From the NCBI RefSeq assembly GCF_026151205.1, contig NC_087082.1:3004001-3068000 (forward strand): DNA of 64,000 nucleotides, written 5' to 3'. The stretch comes from Bolinopsis microptera. Lineage: Eukaryota > Ctenophora > Tentaculata > Lobata > Bolinopsidae. Made by a program: the position numbers and the translations under genes. How positions within the stretch are numbered: the first letter of the stretch is position 1; every line of letters begins with the position of its first letter. A model generated the notes under the pieces. That model was not told the DNA's origin and did not search any database. It worked only from the letters and a program-made list of their open reading frames with translations. Shown in pieces: positions 24,814 through 36,063 of this stretch.

Positions 24814-27340
24814 AAAATTTTCATTACATCAAAGTTTTCTCCTTATATACTGCTTCCAGTACCTAGATGGCGACTTGTGTCTCTCCCACTGACCTCACTG
24901 ATTGGTCATGACCGGACAAAATTTCAGTCAAAACTCGAATACTTATTCTAACTAAACGAAAAATACTCGGGTACCTATTCCTAATCGAATACTTGTTCTA
25001 ACCAATCAAACAGCACATCCCGAATACGTGTTATTACGAAGTGCGGCACAGAATATACAACATCATGACCAGCAATTAAAGATTGCAATAGTCTCAAATT
25101 GGAAATGGACTCATTCAACATTGAGTATCCTTTTACAACTGAAAATGTGTCTAACTTTTGTCTTCCTACATGACTACAAATCAGAAGTAACTATACATAC
25201 CATGTGTAATACATAAGTAAGACCTGAGTAACAATCGCACTTAAATATACAATATTTAAAGTTTGGATCGGAAATGATGAACAGCCCAATTTGCGAGAGA
25301 TGGAAAAGGTGAACGGCCCTGGCCGAATCATGAGTAGTAGAAGGAAAATTGCTCAAAGAACTAAGAAACTTCAAGATGCATTTCTAATTCTTGCTTTTAA
25401 TGTAAAGCAAAAGATAGTATAATTGGAGTTTTTGCCATTGTTTTTGCCAGACAGCCAGCTTTCATGCGTATTTTATTCAATGGTTTTGTATCTGAGTTTA
25501 AGTATGTAATCACTAGATCTCTAACAAAGGTTGTGCACCAAAATAACTTGCAAGGATCGGTTAATGGGGTTTATCGGAGTCTTAAAATTGGATACAAATC
25601 CAGTAAATAGTGTACCTGAAAAGCAGAACCGGTAAGGTTGGATGGAATCAGGAATCATTCATGTTTTTAATTTGCGTTATCACACTTTACCGAGGTTATA
25701 GAGCATTGGATCATACTGGAATATGTATTCAAGTACGTTCCATCTTCCGCGGGGATCTTCATTAAACGGTTTATTCTACAGTACGTACCGTTTAGTTAGT
25801 GTCATAACTCATAGGCTAAAGGCTTGTTTACATGTTACGTAAGTCAGCATAAGGATTTGGAAAAGCGTGCAATTTCGACTGCAGAAAGGAGGGGGTTTAA
25901 AACGACAAAAATGGCTTAAGTTATATGTGAATTCCCTAACAAATTTCAGTTTATAGTTTGCCCAAAATCATGTACCAGCCGCATTTTGTTTAAATAATTA
26001 AATCGGTTCCAAATACAACGTCAAAAGCGGACATCCCTGACAGTAGAGTTTAGTAATAGTATCGAATCGATTAATTCCGTCTAATCGTAATAACAAAAGA
26101 GTCGAGAAAAGCAATTTAATTCCAAAGAAAAATCGCGTTTAATAAACTAATTCATGGTTACTGGTTCTAAAAATCAAAAAGCATCACTCAGCAGGCATTA
26201 GTCAGTTTAGTCTTACTTTCCATTGGAACCATGAGTACACGATGCCGAATGATATTTTCGAATTAAAACTTAGACAATATAGAGTAACTCTGTGACTGGT
26301 AGCAGTTAGTCAGCAGTGTGTGCTCAGTTTCTCTTCATTTGAGTACTATCATAATATTATGAGAAGATGGAGATCAAGACGACTAATTTCGTGGTATTGT
26401 CTTATAGTGAACAATTACACTTAGTGAATATTAGATAGAATAGCTGTGCAAGTTAAGCAGTTGGCAGCAACAGAAGCTACAGAAGAGTAATGAGCATCAC
26501 GAACCACGGCATAAGTGTTAACTGTGAAGTAATGGAAAACACGTACACATTTATAAATGCATGGTGTCGACGACCTGGTTCTTGGGTTTACAATTTACAT
26601 GTAACAATATGCCTCACAGAACCTCACTGTAAATCTAAAATGAGTCTTTATGAAGACATGATCATAAGTGGCGCCAAGGGCCAGATATATATTATATGAC
26701 TGAGCATTTAAATATAAGTAATATGATAATATTTTAAACGTAAAAATTTACCCAACTCTCTAGTCGATTGTTGATCGTGCAGTCCAATTATATGAAGTTT
26801 ATAATTACAAGGCTGCCTGGGTATATAATTATACTTATAGCTAGAAAAATTTTTTAAATGCGCGGTTAAATCTGCAGACCAAAATTACACTTGTCAAGTA
26901 TTTATAACTGATGACAGGTTTAATTTGTCTTTTACAAGTGTAAAAGTGGTAACCTTAAAAAAAGAGGTATAAAAGTAAAAAAGTAAAAAAATGGTAACCT
27001 ATAAAAAGTGGTAACCGTAAAAAAGTGGTAACCTATAAAAAAACTATTCATATGGAATATTTATAGGACTAATAGTGCCACCAATTACTCCAGAACTATG
27101 AAACGTGGTACTTAAAATCACCTACATCAGTTATCAGTCATCAGGGAATCATGAGGACAAACTGTACGGTCCAAGCTGTTAGGCAAAGTCGCGGGGTATA
27201 GGTCTCTAGCTTTGATCCGCTCCCACGAAAGGTTTCTTGTTTAGTGTATAATTATCACTGCAAACGCTCGTAATACTTCCATCACGCGATCGTTCCTTGA
27301 AAAAATGTAAATGTAAGAAACATAGCTGTTAACTATGTCT

Positions 27341-28246
27341 ATACCTTATCGGACCTTATTTGGACGGACATTACATGAACGGACATAATTATGAACGGAC
27401 ATAAATATGAACGCTCGAAGGCATTCAAAACCATCAAAAATCCGAATTTTTTTCAATTTTTTTGACGTTTTTTAAATTTCAGCAAATGATTTTTAAATCC
27501 ATTTTTTCTACAGTAAGTAAGAAAAGCAGTCATTGAGCAGTAAAAATGTTAAAATATATGTACATGATCAGTGTCTAATATCACATTTCATCTTTATCAA
27601 ATGGGTTTTCGTGCATGAAATAGTCCATGCTTTGTGCTTAAAGCATCAGTGATTTCTAGCTTTATGGAAACCTTTTTTATCAAACTACCCCGGTCCTGCA
27701 TTTCAGTGTTAACTTTTACAAACCATTCGGCGTGATGTGGTTTTATCTTAGACAACTTAAGGTTAACCTTAACATCACGTGGAGCTTTCCTAGCACTGTT
27801 CCATTACCTCCCCTGAGTAATATTAACTATAACAACGTCGGACAATGTCCTTGGAAACACGATTTACCGTAATATCTAGAGGCTGGAACAAGTTTGTCAT
27901 GTTGGCGGGGACTAGTTCATGAACTATATTGTTGAGTGCCATAATTTCGTTGACTTTTTTCCGCCAAGTGACCCTTGAAAACATCATATACTAGTAGAAT
28001 AGTCTGTGCCTCCGGCAGACCAAGGAGAACCTTTCCGTCCTTAACTTACGGCACAATCAAGTTCTCAAAGTTGTGATCATATTCTGGACAAAAAGTTCGA
28101 AATGGAAAAATTTTTGAAAAAATTTCAACGGACTTTAACTTGGACGGACATTAATTGAACGGACTTTATTTGAACGGACATTAAGATGAACGCTAGGGCC
28201 TCCAGCGTTCAAGTAATGTCCGTCCAAATAAGGTCCGATAAGGTAT
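27341..28246. mobile_element. 906-bp inverted-repeat DNA element
   Basis: The left end ATACCTTATCGGACCTTATT, then TGGACGGACATTAC, is matched by the reverse complement of the right end with very few differences for about 35 bp. Both flanks are GTCT (27337-27340 and 28247-28250), a possible 4-bp target duplication. Inside both ends the motif GAACGGACAT is repeated several times, like transposase-binding sub-terminal repeats. No open frame of note lies inside, so it is non-autonomous. The superfamily is not assigned. Confidence 0.8.
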
Positions 28247-30169
28247 GTCTCTTATTGGTCTGATGAGGAACAAGACTATAATTTGGTTGGCTGAAAAATT
28301 ATAAGTTTAATTAAGCAAACAAGTTACAGAGCAATCCACAGTAAAACATAAAATATAGAGGGTGTTCCTTATCTCAGCTATTAGTAATTTTGATCCGGGC
28401 TTGATCATTTCCTGTGATTCCTCACATATACCTCTGTTCCGCTGATATTATCTCTTCCCATCTTGTCAAAGGTCTGGGCTGATGATCACGAGTGTCGGTT
28501 GCCGACGAAGCTTTTCGCTACTGAGCTAAGAAATACAATAGATTACAAAAACAATAAAATATGTCGAGGGTTAAGACTTAAGGGGTCATTCTGCATTCAT
28601 AAATCACATTAATTACGTAATTACTGAGGGGCGTGATCACATCGACGCTTCCTTTGTACTTTGATTGCAATGCGAGCTCGGAAGCGGGGAACCTGCGTTC
28701 TGAGCTGTACGTATGACGTATCCCTAAGAAAGAGTTTTGTTTTCGTCTTTATCACTCACAGTGACACAATTTTTAACGGGTGATACTCGTAAAATATCTG
28801 TTCCATATATTGGAGGACCGCCGAGTCCAACTCGGCGCGCGTCCTGGTAGGTTGTAAACCTACAACACAATTTATAAAACAGTTGGACCTGGTGTCTTAA
28901 ATCCTGGGCAACATTTCACAGTTACAAGCTAAGCCATGTTGTTTAAATTCGGCACATGTTATCAAAGGAAAAAACCAGACAAGTCACGAATTTACACGAT
29001 TACAATTTCTGCTAAATGTTTCTGTGGAACGATCATGCAGGACTTGCAAGCACGAAAAAGAACTGAAGTTAACCAAACCCCTTTAATCATCACAAATGTA
29101 GACCGCTTCCGTATACCACGTGACAGAGGTACAGGCACACTGCAGTTATTAAGCACATGTATTGCACAATGTCGGTGTGGTTACCAAGGATGGCATGGTT
29201 AGTGGTTACTTGGTACTACGTTCCCAATTAGACAATTGTAAATTATTGAGTGGTGTTGTTCAGTTGTTGTCAGCAGAGGGAATCATGTTTAATTTCTGAC
29301 CTTAATTTAGAGGGATTCCCTTTCCACTTCCATGTTCCAGAGCCACATTATGTTGTTCACCGTCGTGATACATATTTGATATTGCTACTCTTAGCTTTAG
29401 ATGAAAACTTCTTCTGTGAGTTGGTCATGTACAAACTAGATATAGCACAATACAAGTCCCAAGTAGATGGTAATGCATGATATGCTTTCAGATCACGGCA
29501 CATGCACACACAACCGCACAACGCGACTCATGATTATATGATATCGCGCGATCGATCGATCCGGCGCGCCGATTTAAATGAACTACATGCGCGAAAACCA
29601 GTTGAGTTTCATTATTTAAATGTCTTTGAATTTGGCGCCTTCCATACCGCACACACGGAGAAGCTTCGACACTGAAGGTGAAAGAGGTCCTGTCCACAAT
29701 TGACAAACGTTCACTTTTCACAGATGAGTAGAAGAAACGACTAATCCCAAAACGAGCATTACCAAACACCAAAAATAATCGGCCTAGCGGTTCCAAGATA
29801 AACATTTCTTTTTCTATTTAATTTTGTTGTTAACAAATTGCACCAACTGTTGTATGTCACAACTACAGACTGATTAATTCTGAATAACAAAAACCCCAAC
29901 TGTGAGACAAATAACTTTTTTATAACTAGACTAGCTCCGCTATCGTTTTCAAAAATCTTGTTTCCAGTCCACTCAAAAGAATCGTTTCCTTATCTCTTCA
30001 TTAGTTCGTATTGGAGGGATCAGTTACTAATCTCAGTAAGTAATATAAGAAGAGAACAAGTTAAAGAACTGCTGAAGTTGGGTCCTGATAGAGCCTAGAG
30101 GTCCGAAAATGTGATGCCATTATCCCGATACTGGCTAGTGTGGTGGCTGATGAGATTTTGGCAAAAGTA
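28247..30169. other. Intergenic, one dispersed repeat copy
   Basis: A minus-strand copy of the GCGCGCCGAGTTGGACTCGT repeat family lies at about 28775-28866, including the GTAGGTTTACAACCTAC hairpin. Open frames of 88 and 105 residues near 28.9 and 29.5 kb have no splice context or homology that I can support. Confidence 0.5.
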
Positions 30170-30240
30170 TGCGTCGGCCGGGAATCGAACCCGGGCCTCC
30201 CGCGTGGCAGGCGAGAATTGTACCACTCAACCACCGACGC
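30170..30240 (-). tRNA. tRNA-Gly (anticodon GCC)
   Basis: The minus strand folds as a canonical 71-base tRNA. The acceptor stem GCGTCGG pairs perfectly with CCGACGC and the discriminator is A. The A-box is TGGTTGAGTGG and the B-box is GGTTCGATTCC. The anticodon loop CTGCCAC carries GCC, on a stem CTCGC/GCGGG. A TTTT pol III terminator lies about 5 bases past the 3' end. There is no intron and no CCA, as expected for a nuclear gene. Confidence 0.97.
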
Positions 30241-30658
30241 TTATGACAATTATGGAAAATTGACTTATTTACAAGCGATACTTATTGAACCAATAAAGCA
30301 ATGATATGCAATGAACTTTGTTTACAGGTAACAATATGTAAGTTCAGCTAAAGAAGTTATATAAAGCTGTTTCATTAATTAATGAACATAAAAATCAACA
30401 AAACTTTGATTACATGATGCGACCTGCATAACTATTTTACCAATCGTTACAGAGCTAAGCTTGTTATTCTTATCACAGTAAATCAGTTAACATTTAAATC
30501 TTAAATCGTAAATATAAAAACGGGTCGCTTTCGCTGTCATATTGATGACAGAAAATTTTTCTTAGCTAAAAGTTGAGGGCACTCGGCATGATGCAATTAA
30601 CAGGGTGAATCATAACTAGTAATTTATACTCGTGATACGATTTAAAGTATAAATATCA

Positions 30659-32652
30659 TTAATCGTCGCTAAACATGTCCCGTTTCCACTTCTTGTCATT
30701 GATTCCTGATCTATCTGTGTTCTCTTGACTATCGTTCCGACTAAAGTTCCGATTATTAGACCACATACCGCCGCCGCCACCGCCACCGCCTCCCCCTCGT
30801 GGGCGATTGTCGCTCCTAAAGCCTCGTCCACCACCGCCACCACCTCCGCCCCGGGCTCTACCCCGGCCAAATTCTTTACGAGTGTAGCTGTCGTTATACC
30901 CTCTATTTAGCTGTCTGTCATCGTGCTGAATAGAGTTAGAATTTAGAATTAATTATAAAGTAGAGTGAGATAATTGAGATGTTGGGTAAGGGGGGTTGAC
31001 CCCCCCCCCCCCCCCCCCCCCCCCGGCCCCCCTCCCCGGTAAGGTAACGAGCATGATTAGGTTTATTAAAGGAGTCCAATCGCAACTAATTGAAATTATG
31101 CAAGAAACCCTAACACTGGCCTAATGTGCCACTTCATTTTAACCTCACTATTGGGTCATGTGCTTTAAACAATATGATATAACCAACACAAAGCATAATG
31201 ATAGTTTACTTAAATATCATGAGTATAATCCACATAAATCTCAATTATTGTAAAGTCTTGGCACAACTCCAAGATACTAGCGAATTGTTTTCCTAAACGT
31301 CAGCGATTCCTCGCAGTGGTTACATTCAATAAAATGTAATCTACACAAAGTAAACACAAGTCCACGCAAGGTACTCACATCCCCGAAGCTAGAAGAGTTG
31401 GTGCCCTGGAAGGGGTCCCAGCCGACTCTATCCCGTAAACTCCTCTGTACGGGACTACGCCGGGGTCGCTTATCTGCCTCCCTGATTTCAGGGTTATTGG
31501 TGTTGTTGTGGGTCACTGTTATTGTGGAGCTCATTGACTTGAACCTGCGGGAGATAAAACAGTATTAACCAGTACAGGTTATGTGATGCCCTTTTATAGG
31601 CTGTTTCATTTATAATTGTACTTGGTAAAGGTGTAATGGGGGATATGACGTGTAATCGATAACATTTTTTATCATCATTTGAGTTGGATTATTGAGGGAC
31701 CGGGGAACATATTTCCCTAGAAGTTAATTGAACTAAGGCTTTGATGTTACCGAGTCAAGTTGAACTAGGGATAGAATATTTATTTGAAAGAAGTCTGTAG
31801 TTAGAAAACCTAACTATGTTTTCTAGGCCTACTTATAAATGCAAGCTGGTCGCTGGAGTCCTAAAGCAGTGGTTCAACTACAGTTGATTTGTTGGCAACT
31901 TTTTCTTATACCTTTCAGGGGAGGTGTGTGAGTGTCTTCTCTTTCTATCATCATCGTTCTTAGTTCTGTCCTCTGTTACACTTTTGTTCCTGAACATTGT
32001 ACATAGTTAGTTAACAAAACAATTAAAAGAAATCTCGATTTTACCGTGCTCTTTTACATCCAGTTAATCATCATTATTTCTATAAAAGTTAATGTAGCAC
32101 ATTCAACATACAGTTTGTTAAAACTTACAGGTTAGGATAAGAAACAAGTGTTGTCTCAGTAATATTCTTCTTTCCTAATTCTAACTCCAGAGTTACATCA
32201 TCTCCTTTACTGACAATAGGAAACAGGTTCTTCTTCTTTTGATCTGCTTTTGGGGATTTGGATCTCTCCTTCTTGGATCTCTGTCTGTGTGATCTTTCAG
32301 GGGATTTATGACGTTTAGTATGGGATCTTTCTGGGGATTTGTGTCGTTTTTTAGCTTCAACTTTACTATCCTCCGAATGGGTGCTTTTTTGGGTTGTTAT
32401 TTTGACGGAATCAGATTGTTTCCTTTTGCGCTCTGGTGAGCGACGAGGAGGAGATTTTCTTCTCTTATCCTGAGCAACTTTTTCCTTACTTTTTGATTTC
32501 ACTGTCCGTTTTTCACTTTTCTGATTGGATTTGTTTTGATCTTTTAACTTGTTTCTTCTCTGTCGGGGAGAATCAGATGAGCTGCTGGATGAGTCTGAAC
32601 TGCTGGATGAGGAGTCGTCTGAACTGGAAAGGGATTTCTTTCTTTTAGCCAT
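30659..32652 (-). CDS. RS-rich, RGG-box nuclear RNA-associated protein
   Basis: Four exons (32652-32129, 31989-31912, 31544-31379 and 30925-30659) join in phase to 344 residues. The start MAKRKKSLSSSDD is followed by a serine/aspartate run and then a K/R/S-rich region with repeated RHKSPERSH units (about residues 60-140). Further on comes a short conserved-looking patch (SLRDRVGWDPFQG), then a C-terminal RGG region with two glycine runs (ARGGGGGGGG and RPRGGGGGGG), and the last residues are KKWKRDMFSDD. This is the look of a splicing or mRNP factor, with phosphorylatable RS/SP sites and RNA-binding RGG boxes. There is no RRM. I cannot name an ortholog. Intron 3 carries 25 consecutive C on the + strand. 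Confidence 0.8.
31000..31024. repeat. C25 homopolymer
   Basis: Twenty-five consecutive C (G on the transcribed gene's sense strand) lie in intron 3 of the RS/RGG gene, followed by GG and more C. The length may be imprecise because of sequencing slippage. Confidence 0.9.
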
Positions 32653-33113
32653 AACTCTTACCTACCTGATATAACGAGCTGTTAAAATTTCAAGTTAGGC
32701 AGATCATGTAAATTTCATCCTTACTGATTACTCTGACAAACATATCAAGTTATGGAGGATCCGATCCCATTTTCACCTATTCGCCAAATCAGAATGGCCC
32801 TTTACCCTTATTATATAAACCCAAAAACGTGTGTCTGAAATAAATGTCTATCTTGCTAAACCCTCTGTTGTTATGTTATGCATATCTTATTCACAGCCTG
32901 GGGTAGTCTTGACAACAATAATATTCGCAGTGTAAGAAATTGACGTCACTATTTATACATGATATATAAGGTTAAATAATGGCTGCCTAAGTATGAACTT
33001 ATAAAGTCAGTGCAGCCAAACAGCATTATATAATAATTCAAACTAAAATTTACCATAATTAAAAGCTGAAATATAAAATTATAACATGGCCTATCCCTTC
33101 AGATTTAAAACAT

Positions 33114-34975
33114 CTATAATTCAATTTTAATGTCGTTATCTGACGCAAAGTCTTGATTATTATCATTTAGATCTGGAATCTCGTTATTGTTCGGATCCTC
33201 AGTCATGGGTTTTGGAGCTTTAGATTCCTGGAAAGACTTCTTTAAATGTTTATCATGAAATTCTTCGTCAGAAAGCTCATCTTCCAAATTTATCGTATTT
33301 GTCTTTTCTTCTTTCCTCTTTTTATCTTTTTTCAGTGCAGGTTTTACTTTTTCAGCCATATTATCAGCGTCCTTCTTCTTAACAGGAGCTTCTTTTTTTG
33401 CTTTCGGCTTATCTTGACCTGAAAATAAATAATATCAATTTAATGATTTAAAAGACATATTATTATCTCAATCTAAGTTTGTCGCTACCGTAAGAACATC
33501 CCACAAATATTTTAAAAACTAATCAAGCATCGTTTTGGTTGCTGTGTCAGCAGCCTGTTAACTTTAAAACAGGATTCCCCCATTGTTATAGAGGATATTA
33601 CAATAAATACAAGGTCTACGTTCTAAACTAAACACCTTTGCAAAAGCTTGTATCACAGGGATTATGTTATATTACAACAGTGAACAGCTTATCCCATTAA
33701 CATGACATATATCACAACTTACCAGGGAAAGTGGCAGTACCATCACCGTCAGCGTCCCAATGCTGCTGATCTATTGACACACTCTCCACCTCCTTCTGCT
33801 TGAGAAGGACGTTCTTCACTTCAAACGATAGAGAACCGTCCTGCACCATGAATATCGCTCTTTTCGCCGATACCTGTCAGGAATTGCTTCATTAGCATTT
33901 AATATCGATTCATTAAGATAATCTCAATTCATATTTCAAATTCACAAAAATAAAATGAGCTGATAACTTGAAATAAAGCCTTATGTAACAAAACGTTTTG
34001 TTTGATTAGCCTTTAAATAGGTAGCTAATATCCTAATGTCAGTTTTCAGGAGTAGATTAGTAGAATTAGAGATATCTTGTAATAGAATGGAAGATAAGCA
34101 GAAAAATGTAAAACATGAAAAACAAAAATTCTTATAAACTAACAGGGTAATTCTGCACTTGGATGTTCCCATTAAGCAGCAAGCTAGCAAACTTGGTCGT
34201 TATCTTGGCTAGCTCTTTCTCAGATTTGCAATATTCCTCTCTAACGTTAAAGAAAACCATCGTGGGTTTACCTTTCTTGGACTGAGCCAACAACTGCTCT
34301 GGATCAATCTTTCCTGAAATGTCATTAGTAAAGATAATTGCCATTCGACGTTGATGAATTAACATGTCTTTTTGTTTGATTCAAATAAATACAAATGGCT
34401 AATTTTGACAATAAAAGCTTACACAAAACCAGAGTGCGTGTACAAATATTATGCCAATCCTGTGCCGTTTTAAAACTTGGACAGGAAATAAAAATTGAAA
34501 ATGAGATTTAGAACACATTTTACATCATTATGCATTCCATAGACTACAATTCTGTTAGGGATCACAGAAATTAAACATCACCATTCACCATGGAGATTCA
34601 GAATATTTTGAACAGTAACCTACAATTAAAATTTAATGGAATAATCTATTATATGTTTTCGAACATCTCACCAATATCATTAGGGTCAAACTGTATACCA
34701 GGCCGATTTTTTATTTCTTCTTTCCTTTCTCTTTCGTCCTCCTCCAACTCTTCCCTCTCCCACTCTCTAGCTATTCTATCCCAGTCTGAGAAGTTTGTAC
34801 CTTGTTTACACTCCAATGACGGCAAGAGGCATAGTTTTAACTCTTACTAACACATTTCCACACTTACTAAACAATCATACCAATCCTCGATCTTACCTTT
34901 TTGTGTGTATTCAGATTTCTTCTTTCCATCCACAAAAGTTAAAGAAAGTAGCAAAATGAAACATAACATTATCAT
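33114..34975 (-). CDS. MESD: LRP-receptor ER chaperone MESD (Boca)
   Basis: Five exons (34975-34897, 34800-34672, 34313-34144, 33873-33723 and 33418-33114) join in phase to 277 residues. The first is a signal peptide, MIMLCFILLLSLTFVDG. The charged N-terminal helix (NFSDWDRIAREWEREELEED) and the segment KIDPEQLLAQSKKGKPTMVF match the start of the MESD fold. The segment KRAIFMVQDGSLSFEVKNVL matches its second half. MESD folds the beta-propeller/EGF modules of LDL-receptor family proteins, including Wnt coreceptors LRP5/6, in the endoplasmic reticulum. The tail is lysine/acid-rich and ends KIEL, a KDEL-like retrieval signal in the place where MESD proteins carry theirs. The protein is somewhat longer than the roughly 230-residue vertebrate form, mainly in the tail. 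Confidence 0.95.
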
Positions 34976-35286
34976 TTCATCAAATCTGTTGGAAGTTTAA
35001 ATTTAAATTATTTGATATAAACGTAAGCCACCTGTTATAATACACAATTTAATCAGTACTGTAAAGGGATTTGGCAACAAGAAACTAAATTTACACAGAA
35101 TTGTTGAAGTAACACAAGCCACCGAATTTGATAACAATGACAATCGTTCTCCTATATGTGTAATTTATGTTCTAAATCGTAAATGGAGATCATTTACAGT
35201 ACATTCCATTGTTATGATCAGGAAAGTGCTCAAGTAATCATTAATAGTCCGTTATCTTTCAAGGCATCGACGGAACAACTGTCCAC
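34976..35286. other. MESD 5' flank
   Basis: Short AT-rich stretch upstream of the MESD start codon. No gene or repeat is recognised. It presumably holds the promoter. Confidence 0.4.
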
Positions 35287-35440
35287 ACAGGAGGACTATA
35301 GTGCCAAGAAAACTGCTGCTCACTGCTGCTATGGGCGCGCACGCAACAGCAGCAGTGAGCAGCAGTTAGCAGCAGTGAGCAGCAGTTAGCAGCAGTGAGC
35401 AGCAGTGAGCAGCAGTTTCTTTGCACTATAGTCCTCCTGT
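35287..35440. mobile_element. CAG/CTG palindromic inverted-repeat element
   Basis: The 154-bp element begins ACAGGAGGACTATAGTGCCA and ends TTGCACTATAGTCCTCCTGT, so its ends are inverted copies. The arms continue as CTGCTGCTCACTGCTGCT and (AGCAGCAGTGAGCAGCAGTT)n, so nearly the whole element is one long hairpin around a GC-rich loop (GGGCGCGCACGC). TCCA lies just outside each end, offset by one base. A half copy lies at 39000-39056. Confidence 0.75.
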
Positions 35441-35765
35441 ATCCAGAATGCTGCTAAAAGCAACCATAGATAAAAAGATACTGAAACCAAATTATTACTG
35501 ATTACGATTTAACAAGCTCTTGATCCCCTCCTCTATCTCCCTTGAACAATGCCATTTTATCGATATATTCATAATGCACTAACGTTTACCGGACCTGTCC
35601 TTGCCTCGTTTATCATTGTGGGTAACAGGGCCTCTGTCATGTATGTCATAACATAACATTATAACATTATAAATAATGCCTCTCTGGGCATCTCTAAAAT
35701 AAATTCACAGAAAATGAACACTTTACGTTTGAAACCATATAATAACAAACTTTTTTAAAATTCAA

Positions 35766-36063
35766 CTAAATACCTTTGATATTAACCTTCCTCCTCTTAG
35801 CTACCAATGGATTCTCTTTCATATAACATACATAACTATTCCTATTAAACACAGACACATCTATCCTATCAAAGATGTCATATGACAGTTCCCAGTAGTG
35901 GCCAAGATTATTTGCCTGATATCCATGAAGCCGAAAGGCATCTAATCCACTCGTGAATCCAGTAACCGACTCACTAGCTTTCACAAGTGGTGGTAGACTG
36001 TTCCAATAGCGCAAGACCCTGTGGGCAAAGAAGTCAATCTCATTTGTGGTAAATCGGAATTAT
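35766..36063 (-). pseudogene. CR1/L2-like LINE C-terminal fragment
   Basis: The minus strand encodes FFAHRVLRYWNSLPPLVKAS followed by ESVTGFTSGLDAF. The pattern RVxxYWNSLPxxVVxAxSVxxFxxxLD is the usual C-terminus of CR1/L2-type non-LTR elements. No reverse transcriptase precedes it. It abuts the 3' end of the RLE retrotransposon. Confidence 0.6.

Larger units (their letters stand above)
20820..27340. other. Noncoding stretch with DNA transposon scraps and hairpins
   Basis: I find no supported gene over 6.5 kb. It contains a pogo-like element (22188-22412), a hAT-like MITE (22558-22846), two short perfect or near-perfect inverted repeats (23536-23584 and 24786-24813) and an A-rich tandem block at 26944-27041 based on GTGGTAACCTATAAAAA. 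The longest open frame (116 residues near 24.2 kb) shows no start context, splice signals or homology that I recognise. Confidence 0.5.

Noticed and set aside
28936..29202. 88-residue + strand open frame
   Set aside because: No homology that I recognise and no flanking exon; chance frame cannot be excluded.
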